DNA from: Lethocerus indicus
Lineage: Eukaryota; Arthropoda; Insecta; Hemiptera; Belostomatidae
Direction: 5' to 3'
DNA length: 64,000 nucleotides
Assembly: GCA_019843655.1 (NCBI GenBank)
Contig: JACDQD010000005.1
Location: 2,011,575 to 2,075,574 of the forward strand
The position numbers were made by a program, and so were the translations under genes. Under the pieces are notes generated by a model, which saw only the letters and a list, made by a program, of their open reading frames with translations, searched no databases and was not told the origin of the DNA. Numbering within the stretch: position 1 is the stretch's first letter; each line of letters opens with the position of its first letter. Of this stretch, positions 11,863 through 24,800 are shown piece by piece.

Positions 11863-14800
11863 TGTACCCAAAAGTAATCAACAATTTGATAAGATGTATT
11901 TTGGTCTTGATACAGCAGAGAGTTGTTGATAATATTGGTGAATATATAGTAGATTAATAAATAAAGTTTCTTTTTTGGCATAATAAAATCAATTCCAAAG
12001 TCAAAATGTTGGGTACTTTTGGGTACCCCTAATATACATCTTTCAGTCATTATTACAATAATATAACATGACACAAGAAATAATTGTTACTAATAAACAA
12101 ACAAAAATATGGGATTGATATAAATTTTGTTAGGAGAGATTTCTTTTTGTATAATATAAAAAAAAAGTATCTCAATATTTACTTCATATATTTCATGCAT
12201 TTCTTCGCCCGATGAACCCGTTGACATGTCGTTATAACGATGTTTGTCATAATCCCTGTGTGTTTGAACAAAACTAGGTTCGTCAGGACTTTGCACCATC
12301 CTTTCGGAATTATAGTTGTTTCCACGTACTGTAATAAAAAGTTTTTAAAAAAAATGTAATTCCATTGAATCCGGTTGGGTACAATTAATATTTCATCCTA
12401 AAGCGAATAATTTAATGACTTATACAATGAGTTAACGGGCTTTACCTAATAGTTAACGTGCCGAAACCACTGATCGATGAATTGAAATAAAACACACGGA
12501 CAAATAAAACTTAGTTAATAAAATATAAAAAAAATTTGATGCACTCACATTGATCGTTTGCGACCAACGAAGAAGTCACCGTCATCTCATTCAACATTTT
12601 TGTATCCCACGGAACTACTCCCTGTTCACATAAATTCATAGTTTGTGACAAATTATGAACAGCGTTAAATGATTGTTTAAGCGCACAGTGGCAAAGCACA
12701 ATTGCGCTATAAAATAAAAACAAGATTGATTATTAATTTCATTAATTAGGTACCTTTTTAATTTGTCTGTTGACTACATTCATAAAATAAGATTGTACAA
12801 TATATGTGTAATATTCGGTTTCCACCTGAAAAAATAGAATTTTATAAGAACATAAAAAAATATATAAATAACTATTGTTTATGTTTGAAATAGACACCTG
12901 AAAAGGAAGTGGCCATGCGACCTAAATGATTAAATAAAATGTTTAAATAAATAAAATAAAAAATAATAATAATAAATAAATAAATAAAATTAAATTTAAA
13001 ATAAAATAAATAAAAAAAAGGGGGGAACTAGTGGGTTTCTCCTCTAATTGTTGACTATTGTAGCTAGTGATTTCATAAATGTTGCTTGTTGTATAATTTT
13101 ACAGTTGTAACAATAAAAGAGACAAAAAAAATGTTTGAAATAAAACGACGGTTTTGAATTTTATTTGAATCAGAATTTTACTAATCTTAATAAACAAAAC
13201 TAGTTTCACAAGGTAGAAAACCACCAATTAAGTCACAAATTTTGATATCAAACCGCAATGTCATTTCAAATCGATGACAATATCCGGTCCACCGGTGCAC
13301 AGAATATTGTTCAACTGTTTGTCGTTACTCCTGGCGAATAGAAAAAAAGACCATACCTTATTCATACTATCGGAGAGCGAGGAAACCAAATCCAATAATT
13401 CTCTTTCCAATTTCAGGGAGTAATTCGAATGATAGGCAAGCCTGAAAGTTTCTGTCTTTTGAGGAATCAGAAAGCCGCAATCGTCTACGATAAATTTCTT
13501 GGCGACCGGAGGGCATTCGTTTCGCGTGTGATTCGCTGGCTGAATGGAGATGTTGCGGTTTTCAGCGACGCTCCCGTAGCCCAAACCCGGGTTCGGTTCT
13601 CTGGCCGTCCTGTTCGCGTGGCGCGGGATCGGGCTCTGTTCGGGTACAGTGAACAGGAGAGAGGGGGCGGTGGTGCCGGCTACGCGCCTAGTCCTATCCG
13701 CCAGAGTGATCATCCGGTAGTCCGGCGCTGTCGCGGTATACTCCGGGTGGACCCTGCTGTATTCGGCGAGGCCTGTTCTGCTGCGCGCCGCCCTGCTGTA
13801 GCAGTCTTCACGTCTGGTATCGTCCACAAGAGTGTCCCCGCGCCCGGTTCGTTCGGGGAGCGCGCTCTCGGGCTCCGGAGACAGCCTGCTGTATTGCGCG
13901 CCGCGCCGGTGGTTTGCGGCGGCGTAGCCGGTCCAACCGTCGCCCGGCGCCGCTATCCCGTTTTCGCGGGTCGGCCTCATAAATTCAGTCGCCGCGACGG
14001 CCCCGTCGTATACATCCCTTGCCAATTTGCTTCGCCGCGAAGGCTGGCTGCGGTTTTCGCCGCCGGTGTCGCGCCGCGGCATTTCAGGAGCCAGCCTGGT
14101 ATTGTAGAGGTGTCCAGGCGCTATCCGGGCATGCTCCGAACCCGCCCGGCTGTACTCCTCCGTCGCCGAACTCTTCTTATCCGACCTTTGACGCTTGGAA
14201 ACCGCCCTTCCGTATTCCGACCTGTCGCCACAAGCCATCTTGCTGTTTTCCAACACCGCCGGCCTGCTCTGACTCACGCCCAGTCTGCCGAACTCCCGGC
14301 CGACCATTCTACTCTGATTGGGACCAACCTTGCTGGCTTTCGGAACTACCACGGCGGGTTCTGGACTAATTCTGCTAAAAAAAAGAACAAGCTGCCTAAT
14401 TATTATCTGAATTAACTTAATTAAAACACAGAGTACAGTGTGTCTCCGCGATTAATGCTATATCAATTCTAGTCGTGTAGCAATACGTATAATTTGTCCC
14501 TGTTAGACGTCCGAATCAAAAAGGAAAGAAGATATTAAGTAGGGATAAGCGCAGGAAGAAAAGTGTAAAACAGTCTAATCGGGCTGATGCCCGAGATAAC
14601 AGGGATGGACTCTTTACTATTACTATCTTTCCTGCGTAGCCTGTTCAGCTCTTTTGTTAGTTCTCTCTTCCTGTTCTTTAACTTACGCCGGCTGTAGTCT
14701 GCGATGTCCTCGGAATCCGGCTGGGACGCGAGCCGACACGGCGGAACACGATTTCCTGGTTAAACTTTGGCAGCTGGCCCCCAGAGATTTGGGGGGGGTG

Positions 14801-15474
14801 AGATTTAATTTCACCCCATGAAAATGCCCGAATTTACAAAATTAATTATCGCGATAAATTAATTCATTTTAACCACCTGCCCCAAATAACTAATTTTGTA
14901 AATACGGGCATTTTCACGGGGTGAAATTAAATCCCCAAATCCCTGGAGGCCAACTGCCAAAGGTTGACTGGATTCCCTTTGTTAAAATTGTTAACCGAAT
15001 TATAAAATAAGAAAGCTGCGGTAATAATTAATACTCTCGGCGACAAAACTCGATGATATTTTTATCGAATGATAACGAAAAATGGGGCGCTAAAAGATAG
15101 ACGCAATATATTCCTAAGTTGCCTTGCCCAATGTTTTTAACTAACCGGTTATTCTGAGAAGCCCCGGTATTGGAGTACAAACAATGGAGTCGAGGTTAAA
15201 ATATATCCACGGAAAAAACTTCAAATTTTACAACAGCGATTCAAATGTACGGGAAGATTGACAAAAATGTACGCGAAAATAATTGGACTCTATCCTCTAA
15301 TAAAGCCTACCTGTGAAGAACAACACTGCAATTCTTAATCATATCCATATCGTTCTTGCGGCGATTAGTGCACGACGAACTTTTGTTCCTTTCCAAAATT
15401 GATTCACCGGCACATGCTGACTTGATTTTCTCTCTCAAACTCGTAAACTTGTCAGAGTTTAATATGTTGTCCAT
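10907..15474 (-). CDS. Uncharacterised protein with Tyr-Ser-Arg/Pro-Glu repeats, 7 exons
   Basis: I do not recognise this gene. Exons, 5' to 3' on the minus strand: 15311-15474 (start ATG, MDNILNSDKF), 13357-14371, 12754-12825, 12549-12706, 12183-12328, 11638-11701 and 10907-10974. All junctions are GT-AG. Phases agree throughout except 12754/12706, where one A in an AAAAA run would have to be removed. The large exon 2 is GC-rich and Arg-rich, with degenerate units such as EYSRAGSE, QYSRLSPE and EYSRVHPE. Its end (ETFRLAYHSNYSLKLERELL) looks helical and continues into exon 3 (VETEYYTYIVQ). Later exons are acidic or polar (SGEEMHEIYE) and then basic (NKRKRTGG, a possible nuclear signal). If the 13357 donor is not used, exon 2 ends at a TGA at 13261, giving a 424-residue isoform with AATAAA near 13160. 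No signal peptide or membrane segment is seen. A nuclear, disordered protein is only an inference. Confidence 0.65.
11804..11860. repeat. (AT)n microsatellite
   Basis: About 57 bases of uninterrupted AT dinucleotide next to a mariner-derived element. Confidence 0.95.
11861..12029 (+). mobile_element. Mariner deletion derivative (same family as 10584-10790)
   Basis: Starts GGTGTACCCAAAAGTAAT and ends with the inverted GTACTTTTGGGTACCCC, flanked by TA. The interior keeps the same transposase tail segments as the copy at 10584 in opposite orientation (GATAAGATGTATTTTGGTCT). It inserted at the edge of a TA microsatellite inside an intron of the uncharacterised gene. Confidence 0.75.
12905..13135 (+). 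mobile_element. LINE 3' end (Jockey-type), truncated
   Basis: ACCTAAATG, then simple AAATAAATAAA runs, then GGGGGGAACTAGTGGGTTTC, TGTTGACTATTGTAG and a terminal CAATAAAAGAGACAAAAAAA. The same order is found at 40047-40338 and in part at 61580-61935, where it follows RT-derived codons. It is therefore the 3' untranslated tail of a 5'-truncated LINE. Confidence 0.7.
14765..14962. mobile_element. Hairpin MITE, near-complete inverted repeat
   Basis: The left half starts CTTTGGCAG at 14765 and the right half ends CTGCCAAAG at 14962. The arms match for about 75 bp (GATTTAATTTCACCCC against GGGGTGAAATTAAATC; TGAAAATGCCCG against CGGGCATTTTCA), leaving a small centre. No coding capacity. It lies in intron 1 of the uncharacterised gene. 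The superfamily is not assigned. Confidence 0.8.
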
Positions 15475-15984
15475 TTTTCCACTGAAAACTTAGAGGATCG
15501 CATATGTACCGAATAGACGCCGATGATATGATCCAAGGACTAACGGTTCATTTTTGCCCGATTCAAACATCGTTCCCTCCATTTTGTTCAAAATTGCCAA
15601 CTTAACTTTGTTCACAAGTCAAAATTCGTTTAAATTATAATTTGTCTACTATACCGGAACGATATTCAGCAAAAAAATTATAAACTATACAACAATTTAA
15701 TTTATATTGCATTATACGTGGCGTAACATTTAGAACATATTTTTTAAATATGTACAATTTATTTAGCAAATCATATTGATTCTCGTAAATACCAAATAAG
15801 AAGCATATTTATTCGATAAATATGTCCCAACAATTAAAAGTAATGTTACAGCTACGGCAGTACTATAACGTGGGACAGATTAATAATTACATATTACGTA
15901 GGAATTATTTTTTTGAAACTGATGCAAAAATTCAGAAATTTTAAATTCTGATATTCCAATCCAAACGTTCCTTACAAATGCCCC

Positions 15985-16160
15985 CCAAAAAAATGAAGTG
16001 ACCCCATGATCTAAATGTATCAGAAAAATAAATAAATAAAATTTCAGAAAAAGGTGAAAGACAGTGAGTTTTTCCTCCGTTATTATCTACTCGTTATTAA
16101 TGCTACACTAGAACATCAATGTCGCTAATTGTATGTTATTTTTGTGGCAATAAAACAGTT
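15985..16160 (+). mobile_element. Decayed LINE 3' tail
   Basis: ATCTAAATG, an AAATAAATAAA tract, GTGAGTTTTTCCTCCG, ATTGTATG and GCAATAAAACAG follow the order of the LINE tails at 12905 and 40047 but with many substitutions. Confidence 0.5.
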
Positions 16161-18801
16161 GAACAAATATTTAGTACACTGAAAAAGTATATTTCAGAAT
16201 ATTAGTAAGCACATATATGGGTCAGTTCACAATCTTTTACTGTCATCGAAGATAAGTCTATCATAGGGTGAAATTTCACTATGAATCATTTCTTATTCAA
16301 AACTGAGGAAAAGGCTAATGCAAGGGTGAATGAGACAGTACAGATTTGGAAGTGTTATTTTAATTATTTTTTACATTCATAAAAAAAATTATTTTCATTT
16401 CATATTTACAAAAAAATGTTCATACATAAGAAACATAACGGTAACTATTAAAAAATGTATAAATTTGGAAATAATGTTCACAATTGTTATAACAATTAAT
16501 ATATCACAATGTTATTCAAGATTTGGAAGGTTACATTTTATTCCATTCTCATAACCTTACTTTATTGTATTTTATTTAAAAACAATATATACACTAAAAA
16601 TCTATTTATTCGTAATAAACAGTTTTCTACTCCGCACCTATAATACAATGATGGACCACACTGTTATGCTTTCCAAACTAAGCAACACTTTAGATCACTA
16701 ATTGCATTTTAGGTGTACTTCCGTTTAAAATAAGCTTTTAGTTTTATTGTTCATTTCAAAAGTTGGAAAAACTGAGAAAATATATATCACTAAGATGGGG
16801 TGTACTTTCCATTTTTCATTTAAACTATAACAACATGTAATGAATTAAAGAAACCGTAATGTTAAGCCAATACTGAATAATCTTACTGAAGGTTAAACAG
16901 AAAAGTGATAATACATAAGTTTCCTAAAATTCAAATGTAAAGTTAAAATTAAATATATAAAATGTTACATCAGCAAATAATTTAAAACTAAATTTAGGCA
17001 AACATTTCAAAATTTGATGCCTCAATTAAAATTTAGAAATCATGTATATTTAATAAAATACGGGTGCAATTTTATAAAATGACAGGTATACAATTACCGA
17101 TTTATAAATTGCTCTATTCTGTTTAGTGATTCAGAGGGGTTTAAAATCAATTAAAATTCATAATATGAGATGAAACATGTATTACATTCTCCTAATTTGT
17201 TAGTTCCACTGTTTAATAGTGAAATTTTAATAATTTAACCTTTCAGTTTTTTTGTTTGACTGTAATTTATGCCTTATCCTTCTACTTCCAACTATCCATG
17301 AATTTTTCACAATACTAGCACCCGACCACATATAATGTAAACATTCAGAATGTAACCCAAATTGGAGAAAAAGGATTAGCATAAATTAAAACAATTTTAG
17401 GTAACTTTTGTTCAGAAATTTATCTCCAACAATAGACTCTTTGATGGAGATGAGAGTAATCCCTCCGCAATGGTTACTATCCAAATTGTTACTGTTAAAT
17501 TACTCGAACATTATTAGATACATATATGTGAAAATAATGCAACATTCTGCACCATTTCATTCAGAATTTGTTTTACCATTTTTGTCATGCAGTGTCAAGT
17601 CCATCACCATTGGCACTAAATAAACTGAAATAAATTGCTCCTAAATTAAAAATGAAGTGAATATCATCACCTTGCGATTCTTCACCAAGCCTTGTTTCTG
17701 TTATCAAAATAGTCAAAAACTGACTAATGTCAGTTGCCAATGATGATATTTAGCTGAGCATAGTTTGAAATAAATGTGAGTAGGCAGAGAATCACATGAG
17801 TGATGAAGTACACGTTCCGTGTATATATAATAATGTAATACACGCCCAATTTGTAAAATGCAGCGTATTCACCTTAATTTTATTCTTACATAATGGCACT
17901 AACATTAATGAATAACTAATAAACTAATAATGAGAACCTAAATAATTTATCCTAACCGTTATTGTTATTATTATACGATATCATTTACAGAATGAATACT
18001 GCAACATGTTTGGTGAGTGTAGCAGTTTTATATTGTCGTAAAAACAAGCCCTGGTTACAAAAATATAATCTTTATTATATGTACACTTTGTTCAACATTA
18101 AACAGTCAAAGTTTCATAAACTTTGTGTATGAATAGTATTTTTTTTAAATAAGTCGAATTCATATTTTGGACGGGTTTATGCCAGGTAAGGCAAAATCAA
18201 AAACTTGGTAAATATATCAGGTGTGAATATTTTCTAAGCAATACAGTTAAATTAAATACAATTGAAACTCGTTAATAGGAGTATTCAATCATTTCAAAAA
18301 TTCAGCACCTGTGGTTGCACACTTTTTGGCATATCAGAGAGTTATCTCTGTCAAGGAATGCCAAGAGAGATACTCACGAATAATATCTGCAACCAGTGGT
18401 ATTTTACAAATTTTCCAAATTAGTAGAATTTTCTAACGTCAAAATGGGTTTACAATTATTGGCATGTCCGTATTATGACAACATTTTGTATTGAAGAATT
18501 TTCACTATGAAATTAAATCATTTAATAAAAAAAACACCGCTGAGTCCAATTTACTTAAGCACAGATTGTGCTCATTGTACTAAGAGACAGTTTCAAGAGT
18601 GAAGGAATCATTTCGGTAACTAATTCTTTTTAAGAATCAATGAAATTAATTAATTATCACTAACTATTACAAAATTGAGGACAATCTGTTTTTTGTTTTC
18701 TCTATATTTATAAACCAACCTACATATGAACTCACACACACACACACAGAAGAAAATCAACCTATTATTGAAATATTTACTGAGGTAAAAAAAATATTTT
18801 G

Positions 18802-18804
<3 letters not shown>

Positions 18805-18859
<55 letters not shown>

Positions 18860-18988
18860 CTTTCAAAGGTTCAGTATATATACTATTCACACAACACACT
18901 GTTTTTTATTTCTTTAACCATTTTTAAATTCTAATTTCTGTTTTGTTTTCTCATAAAAACAACACATCTATTTATACCGGTCAACAAA
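18805..18988. repeat. Microsatellite plus dispersed repeat A, copy 1
   Basis: An (AT)n tract is followed by about 120 bp (TTCAGTATATATACTATTC ... ATCTATTTATACCGGTCAAC) that recurs at 35075-35193, again just after a (TA)n/(CA)n tract. The microsatellite seems to belong to the repeat unit. Family unknown. Confidence 0.7.
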
Positions 18989-19257
18989 AGAAAACATTGT
19001 TCACAAACAGTTTTCTAAGCAAATTAATTAACTTCAGAATTTGTTATAAGAGCTGATTATATAGAAAGTAATTTGGAATCATTTTCTTTCTCATGTTTAG
19101 ATGACAGATTTCGTTATAATCTATTGTTGTTAAGTGTTAGTTGAGTTTTTTCTAATATATAATACTGATTTTAATTTAATGAGCAAAATTTTTCATTTTT
19201 TTTTCTAGGAACGTATGAAAGTTCACTTATTAAAATTCAGTGAAACGATTTTGCTTT

Positions 19258-19458
19258 ATTCTCACATAACAATAATATCCTATACATATTTACTTGTCAT
19301 GAATATAAATCAGATCTTACTATATAATATCAAAATTTTTATTAATGCTACTTTCAGAACAAAATATAAAGGAAATAACAACTTAATAAATCGTTATTTT
19401 CAGAAATAAATTATGGATCACTAATGCAAAACATGAAAAATCCTAAATCACAAAGCAG
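19258..19458. repeat. Dispersed repeat B, copy 1
   Basis: About 200 bp starting CACATAACAATAATATCC and ending near AAATCACAAAGCAG. It is highly similar to 21571-21772 in the last Rubicon intron. Both copies keep TAAATCAGATCTT and TTATTTTCAGA. Non-coding, family unknown. Confidence 0.75.
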
Positions 19459-21161
19459 TCTTCTAGGCTATTTAACATGTATAATGTTAAAATATAATCT
19501 ATATAATGTAAGCCATTATGGTTATAAAATAATTTATCTAATGAAGAGAAATGCCTATTGTTACTCCCCGGACCTGGCTCAAAGCGTTTGCAAGTATAAG
19601 GCCAAAATGTTTCCTGAATTTAACTTGAAACATCGTTATAAACAACAAATTCTATTATCTTTCCATAAATAAAATACTTTTTCCTCTAACAATACTTACA
19701 AATGGCATTTATTCATATTGCTTGATAAGTGCTCGTTGGATCTTTTGATTTTTGTCCTTTATTAATTATTGGGAAACAGGCGGCACAGGAAATAGGAGTT
19801 CTTGTGTCCAACTGTATTCAATTCGCCTGAGAATTGAAACACTGAACGCCCAACCTACACTGTTTCGCTGCAATTGTTCTTTGGTTTAAGGTAACATATC
19901 TTGAGAGGGAGAACAAACAAAAAGAGGACGGAACGGCATAGTGAATAAATAAAAGAACTGTATAGAAAATCAGATAGACTAGGCTCGCCGTAATCGACAT
20001 ATTGTGGGCTAAAAAATTTGAACTGATTACCAAGAATAATCCTGTGTTGTATGCACTGTTGTGACTAACAATTACGCCACAATTAAAAGTCATATACTAA
20101 CACACCAAAGTACATAACGCATTGGTTTATATCTGGTAAGTTACGTATGAAAGTTATTACGAGGACCACTCTCGCATCCAATTCCTGGATGTTAACAAAA
20201 GAAAAGAGAGATTAACTAAATGGAAAAATACAATGCCTTAATCTACCTGATTTACATTCTGCTATTTGAAATTATTATTAAGTAAATAAATATATCTTCA
20301 AATTTTTAAAATAGATAAAAAGTACTGCAGTGAATTAAGTGAATCTCATTATTATTTATACGTTCCATTTACAATTTAATTCAAAATACATTTTAATGCG
20401 TTATGAATAATTTTTTAAAAGTTAAAGTTTACAAAGAAGCGCTAAAAGCTAATAACAGTATTATACTTTTAAAATGAAACAACAATTATAGTTCAAACAA
20501 TGTCTCTTAAAATATATAACAATTTTTATTTTTATATCTTCTTTTGTGTTTTATTAAAAAAATAATTTTTCCCATCTTCATTTTCCTTATTTTTTGTTTA
20601 AATTAGCATTACCTCAATTTAATCTAATTTTACTTCACGCTACTTTGGCCTAATTTCTTATACATAAGCACTCAAGTGCAATCAACACTGGATAAGTTAT
20701 TCGACCACTTTAAATACAATCAAATCTAAACTTGGCAACAACAACACCATTGTTTTCTTTTTTTTTTCTGTTCCTCCACAAAAAAAAGCACTATTTTCCT
20801 GTATACTTACGAATGTATTAAATAAATATTTAGGACGTTAAGAAACCTTTGTCGTACACTCATATAAATAAACAGTGGAGAAACAGCCGTCAGAAACGAT
20901 ACAGAAACAACTTTTCTCTACAATACTTGCTAACGACAGTATTAGTTATATGTGAAACACTTTGGTGACCTGCGTATAGACTGAAAACGAGATGATGATT
21001 CAACTAAATTTCGACTAGTTTCCACTGTATTGGGCACAAAAATAAATAACTATAGACGACCTGTATTCGCGAGTAGAGTACAGGGCTAGACAATGCGTAT
21101 ACCTACTGGAAGAATCGAACGAGGTTTGAAACATACGATTTAATTCGAATCATTAAAAATT

Positions 21162-21795
21162 TCAAGAAGACTTTCGATTATTTCTCGCGTTAATACGGAC
21201 GCACCTTGGACAAGCGATGTTCGGTGTGAGGCACGTCGAATGGTAACAAGCTCCGCACTCTTGACAACGGCTCACTTTACCCAATTGCCAGGGGTAGATC
21301 ACGTCGGGCGATTTACAGAATTCGCACATGAAACCTCTCGCCTGGCACAGCTAAATACAAAATAAATAATTCAATAATTATTTATTATTATATAGTTATA
21401 CCTACTTCAATAATAATAAGTAATTCAACTAAATACAATTAGTTGAATCAGTATATTTTTAATTATTTAATACAGCACAATGAGATTCGAGCCTCATCAA
21501 TCGCCATCATTATTACTTACACCTAGAGGAATGTTTCGATTCAATAATGAAAGATCAATTAACAGTTCAATTTATTCCCACATAACAATAATATCCTATA
21601 CATATTTATTTGTCACGAATATAAATCAGATCTTGCTACAAAATATCAAAATTTTTATTAATGCTACTTTCAGAGCAAAACATAAAGAAAATGACAACTT
21701 AATAAATCATTATTTTCAGAGATAAATTAGGCATCACTAATGCAAAACATAAAAAATCCTGAATCATACAGCATGTATGTATGTATGTATGTATG

Positions 21796-21853
<58 letters not shown>

Positions 21854-24800
21854 TACAAGAGCTCTACTCAATAACATTATCATGTGAGACCATCTTTTAA
21901 ATTTAAAAAAATTCAAATGTGTACAAAGTTTATAAATTAATTCACAAACTATTTCAAGTACAGAAAGCTAATAAATTTCCGAGTATTTATAAAGATGGAA
22001 CAATTACCTCACACTGTGCGATGTGTGTAGTCGCCTGCGCCATCAACTGAAAGAGTCTTCTGAAAAGGACGCCAGATCTGACCTGGACAAAATCTTGTAT
22101 CGAATACTTTTCAGGCTCTATAAACATGTGTTGAGGCTCTTTTTGTAACGCCGCTTTTTCACTGCAACAAAATTTATTTACATTTTAACAAAACTGATGT
22201 TCAATCACAACTTGTTGTTTGATTGACGTATGATAAACATTGCTGTACAACAATGGTAATTATTAATTTACAGGAATAAAATCAAATCCACTTTTAAAAA
22301 TATCCAATGTGTTTAGTTAACATTGTTTCACAACCCCTTTTGAAATATGTTTTTCTCCTATTTTAGATGTTATGTAATATTACCAGTATTAAGCCAGATT
22401 AAGCATTACTTAACCCCACTTTAATGGGTCTGCAACTATGTTTTAAAATGTCTGCATCTAGCCAACTGTTTACTATCAATAATCTTCAACAAAATTTTTT
22501 ATTTTAGTTGAAAATCTTATTTCACTTTTTTTTTAAAATTTGAATGAATAATAATTTGAAAACTTACTCTGTAGCAAATCTGCAAGCGATGAGAAAATCT
22601 TTAACCGAATACAACTGAAGCCTGAGGTGCCTGCATTTGTCTAATATTCGCACTCTTTTGTACAGACCAGAATTGATTGCAACAACAGAAAACAAAGGAT
22701 CCGTGTTTATATGCTCCAGAAGAGTGAATGAAAAATCAGATACAGGATATCTGAAAAAAATCATCAAAGTATAAAGAATGCGCATTCATTAGAGAGAATA
22801 GACATCAAGCAGAATCATTCAGTATATGCTTGAAAAGGTAAGTTTATTGGGTATTGTCTTTATAATCCAACTCTGAGTTAATATATACGTACTTTTACAA
22901 GGCAATGTAACCAAAGAACAAATAGCCTAATAATAAATGAAATGATTCAAATTGTATTTTAGTGGCCTGAACATATAAAGTAAGTTGATAAAATAAAAAC
23001 TTTGAAAAAAACGCACTTGTTAAAATCCCATTTGGAGAGTATCCGGCCAGGTATGAGTGCCTGGTTGTTGCTATGACAACCTGTACAGAAATACCTACCC
23101 AAGTAGTCGCAGTACCTAAACCTGTTGGCATACTCGGGTAACACTTTCACGCCACAACCAGCACAACGGAACTGTTGTTTCTGCATTAATTCCCTTCTCC
23201 TGAAACGGTCGCTTTGTTTATTTTAAGTAAAAAAAACAAATAAAAAACATATTCAACAACACAACATATCTGAAAAACATATCTGAATTAGCCTAACCTA
23301 ATAAGACTAGGATAAATCTATTATTAACCTAACTTAACTAACACTGACAAATATATTATTATTAACCTTACGCAAGTTACATTTCAATCGGCATCAAATA
23401 AACGAAACATGCAGGATTGCAAGTGAAAACTTCAACATTAACATGGCAAGACAAAAACATACAATGAAACGATCTGAAAATGAGCATATGTAAACAAATA
23501 AATTCCCAATAAAGATTTTACATCATTTAATTAGTGGAAAAATAGGACAAATTACTTTGGTTGAGGATGTATGGTGAATATGATCTGTGGTCTGGGCGGA
23601 GCCCACTGAGTGGTCCCCCTCAACGGTGTAGTAGCTTCTTTCATTTCCTGTTCTTCGACATCGTCTGGACTTACGGCCCAACTGTTTGGCATCGGTAACA
23701 ACTGTAAATTAAAACAACCCGTAATATACACATATACCTAAAAGACTACTGACAAAATATTACAATAGTGCAATCAAAACAAATGTTTAATTTTCAAGTC
23801 ATGAATGAAAATTAGGATACAATATCATCATATCTTCGGTGCACATGTTTCCACAAAAAAAAAATAGTTTAAGATACCTGTTGTGTGGTCTCCGAGGGGT
23901 TGGAATACCGTAGATTTCATGTGTTTCTGTCTCCCCTCGCTGGCAAAAGACCAAACCAGCAAGAGGAGACAGAAACACACGAAAACTACAAAAAAACAGC
24001 TTTTGAATAATTTTTCATTGCATAACAATGAGTGTCCCTTGACTGAAATTTGCTGAACCAATTGTGTCTTAACCAAATTTTGTCAAAGGAGAAAAGTTTC
24101 CTAGGTGATAATCAAAAGCTGTGCCCATTTTGTGGGCATGGATTCTCAACTACACTTAGTATTATACGCGTTCGAGGACATCTCAAAAGAATCCTGACTA
24201 ACTTCCTGAGGAGCATCCTTCTCGGTGACTAGCCATTCGATGTCGGACGCTCTCGGTAACCTCTTCTCGCCGAACTTCCTCAGGAGCGAAAGCGCCACGC
24301 TCTCCGCTGAAGAGACGTAGCAGTCTGAACAGTTGGAAGGCGACGGTCTGGAAAGATCGGCCTCGGAATATAGAGAAGCCATTGACAATGAAAGACCTAG
24401 AGATATAAAAAAAATTTATTACTATCAATTAAATTGAATATTTTATGAATTTAATGTATATTTTACATTACAAATGCTAAACAATATCTGCCTAGTTGTG
24501 TAGTCTGTCCTGTCAGTTTGAATGTATATAAAAGAATAATGGTAAATAAAAATATATTTTACAGAAAAATAACAAAACTCTTTTGTTAATTTTTAATTTG
24601 TCTTATTAATTTTGTTCAACAGACACAAATGAATTGTGATTTTCAATTTGAAAAACAAGGATTAATGACAAGGCTATTATACTGTGGAATACTTAACTGG
24701 AGAGGTGTGTTACTTTAAAAATATATTACTTCTAATGAATAAATTAGGCGAAATAAATCATTAAATATATTTTAGGCTTATTCGGCTGTTATTGCAACAT

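Larger units (their letters stand above)
15500..21100. other. Intergenic region, no gene seen
   Basis: AT-rich DNA between the start of the uncharacterised gene and the 3' end of Rubicon. Short open frames lack splice support and codon bias. It contains a decayed LINE tail near 15.99-16.16 kb, an AT microsatellite near 18.8 kb and two dispersed repeats near 18.87-19.46 kb. No RNA gene was seen. Confidence 0.5.

Noticed and set aside
13429..14415. Long + strand open frame of 328 codons
   Set aside because: It is the antisense shadow of the GC-rich exon of the - strand gene. The minus frame has a phase-matched upstream exon with ATG, good splice sites and continuing exons; the + frame has none.
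21480..21725. Open frame within repeat B
   Set aside because: Part of a dispersed non-coding repeat present at two loci with diverging frames.
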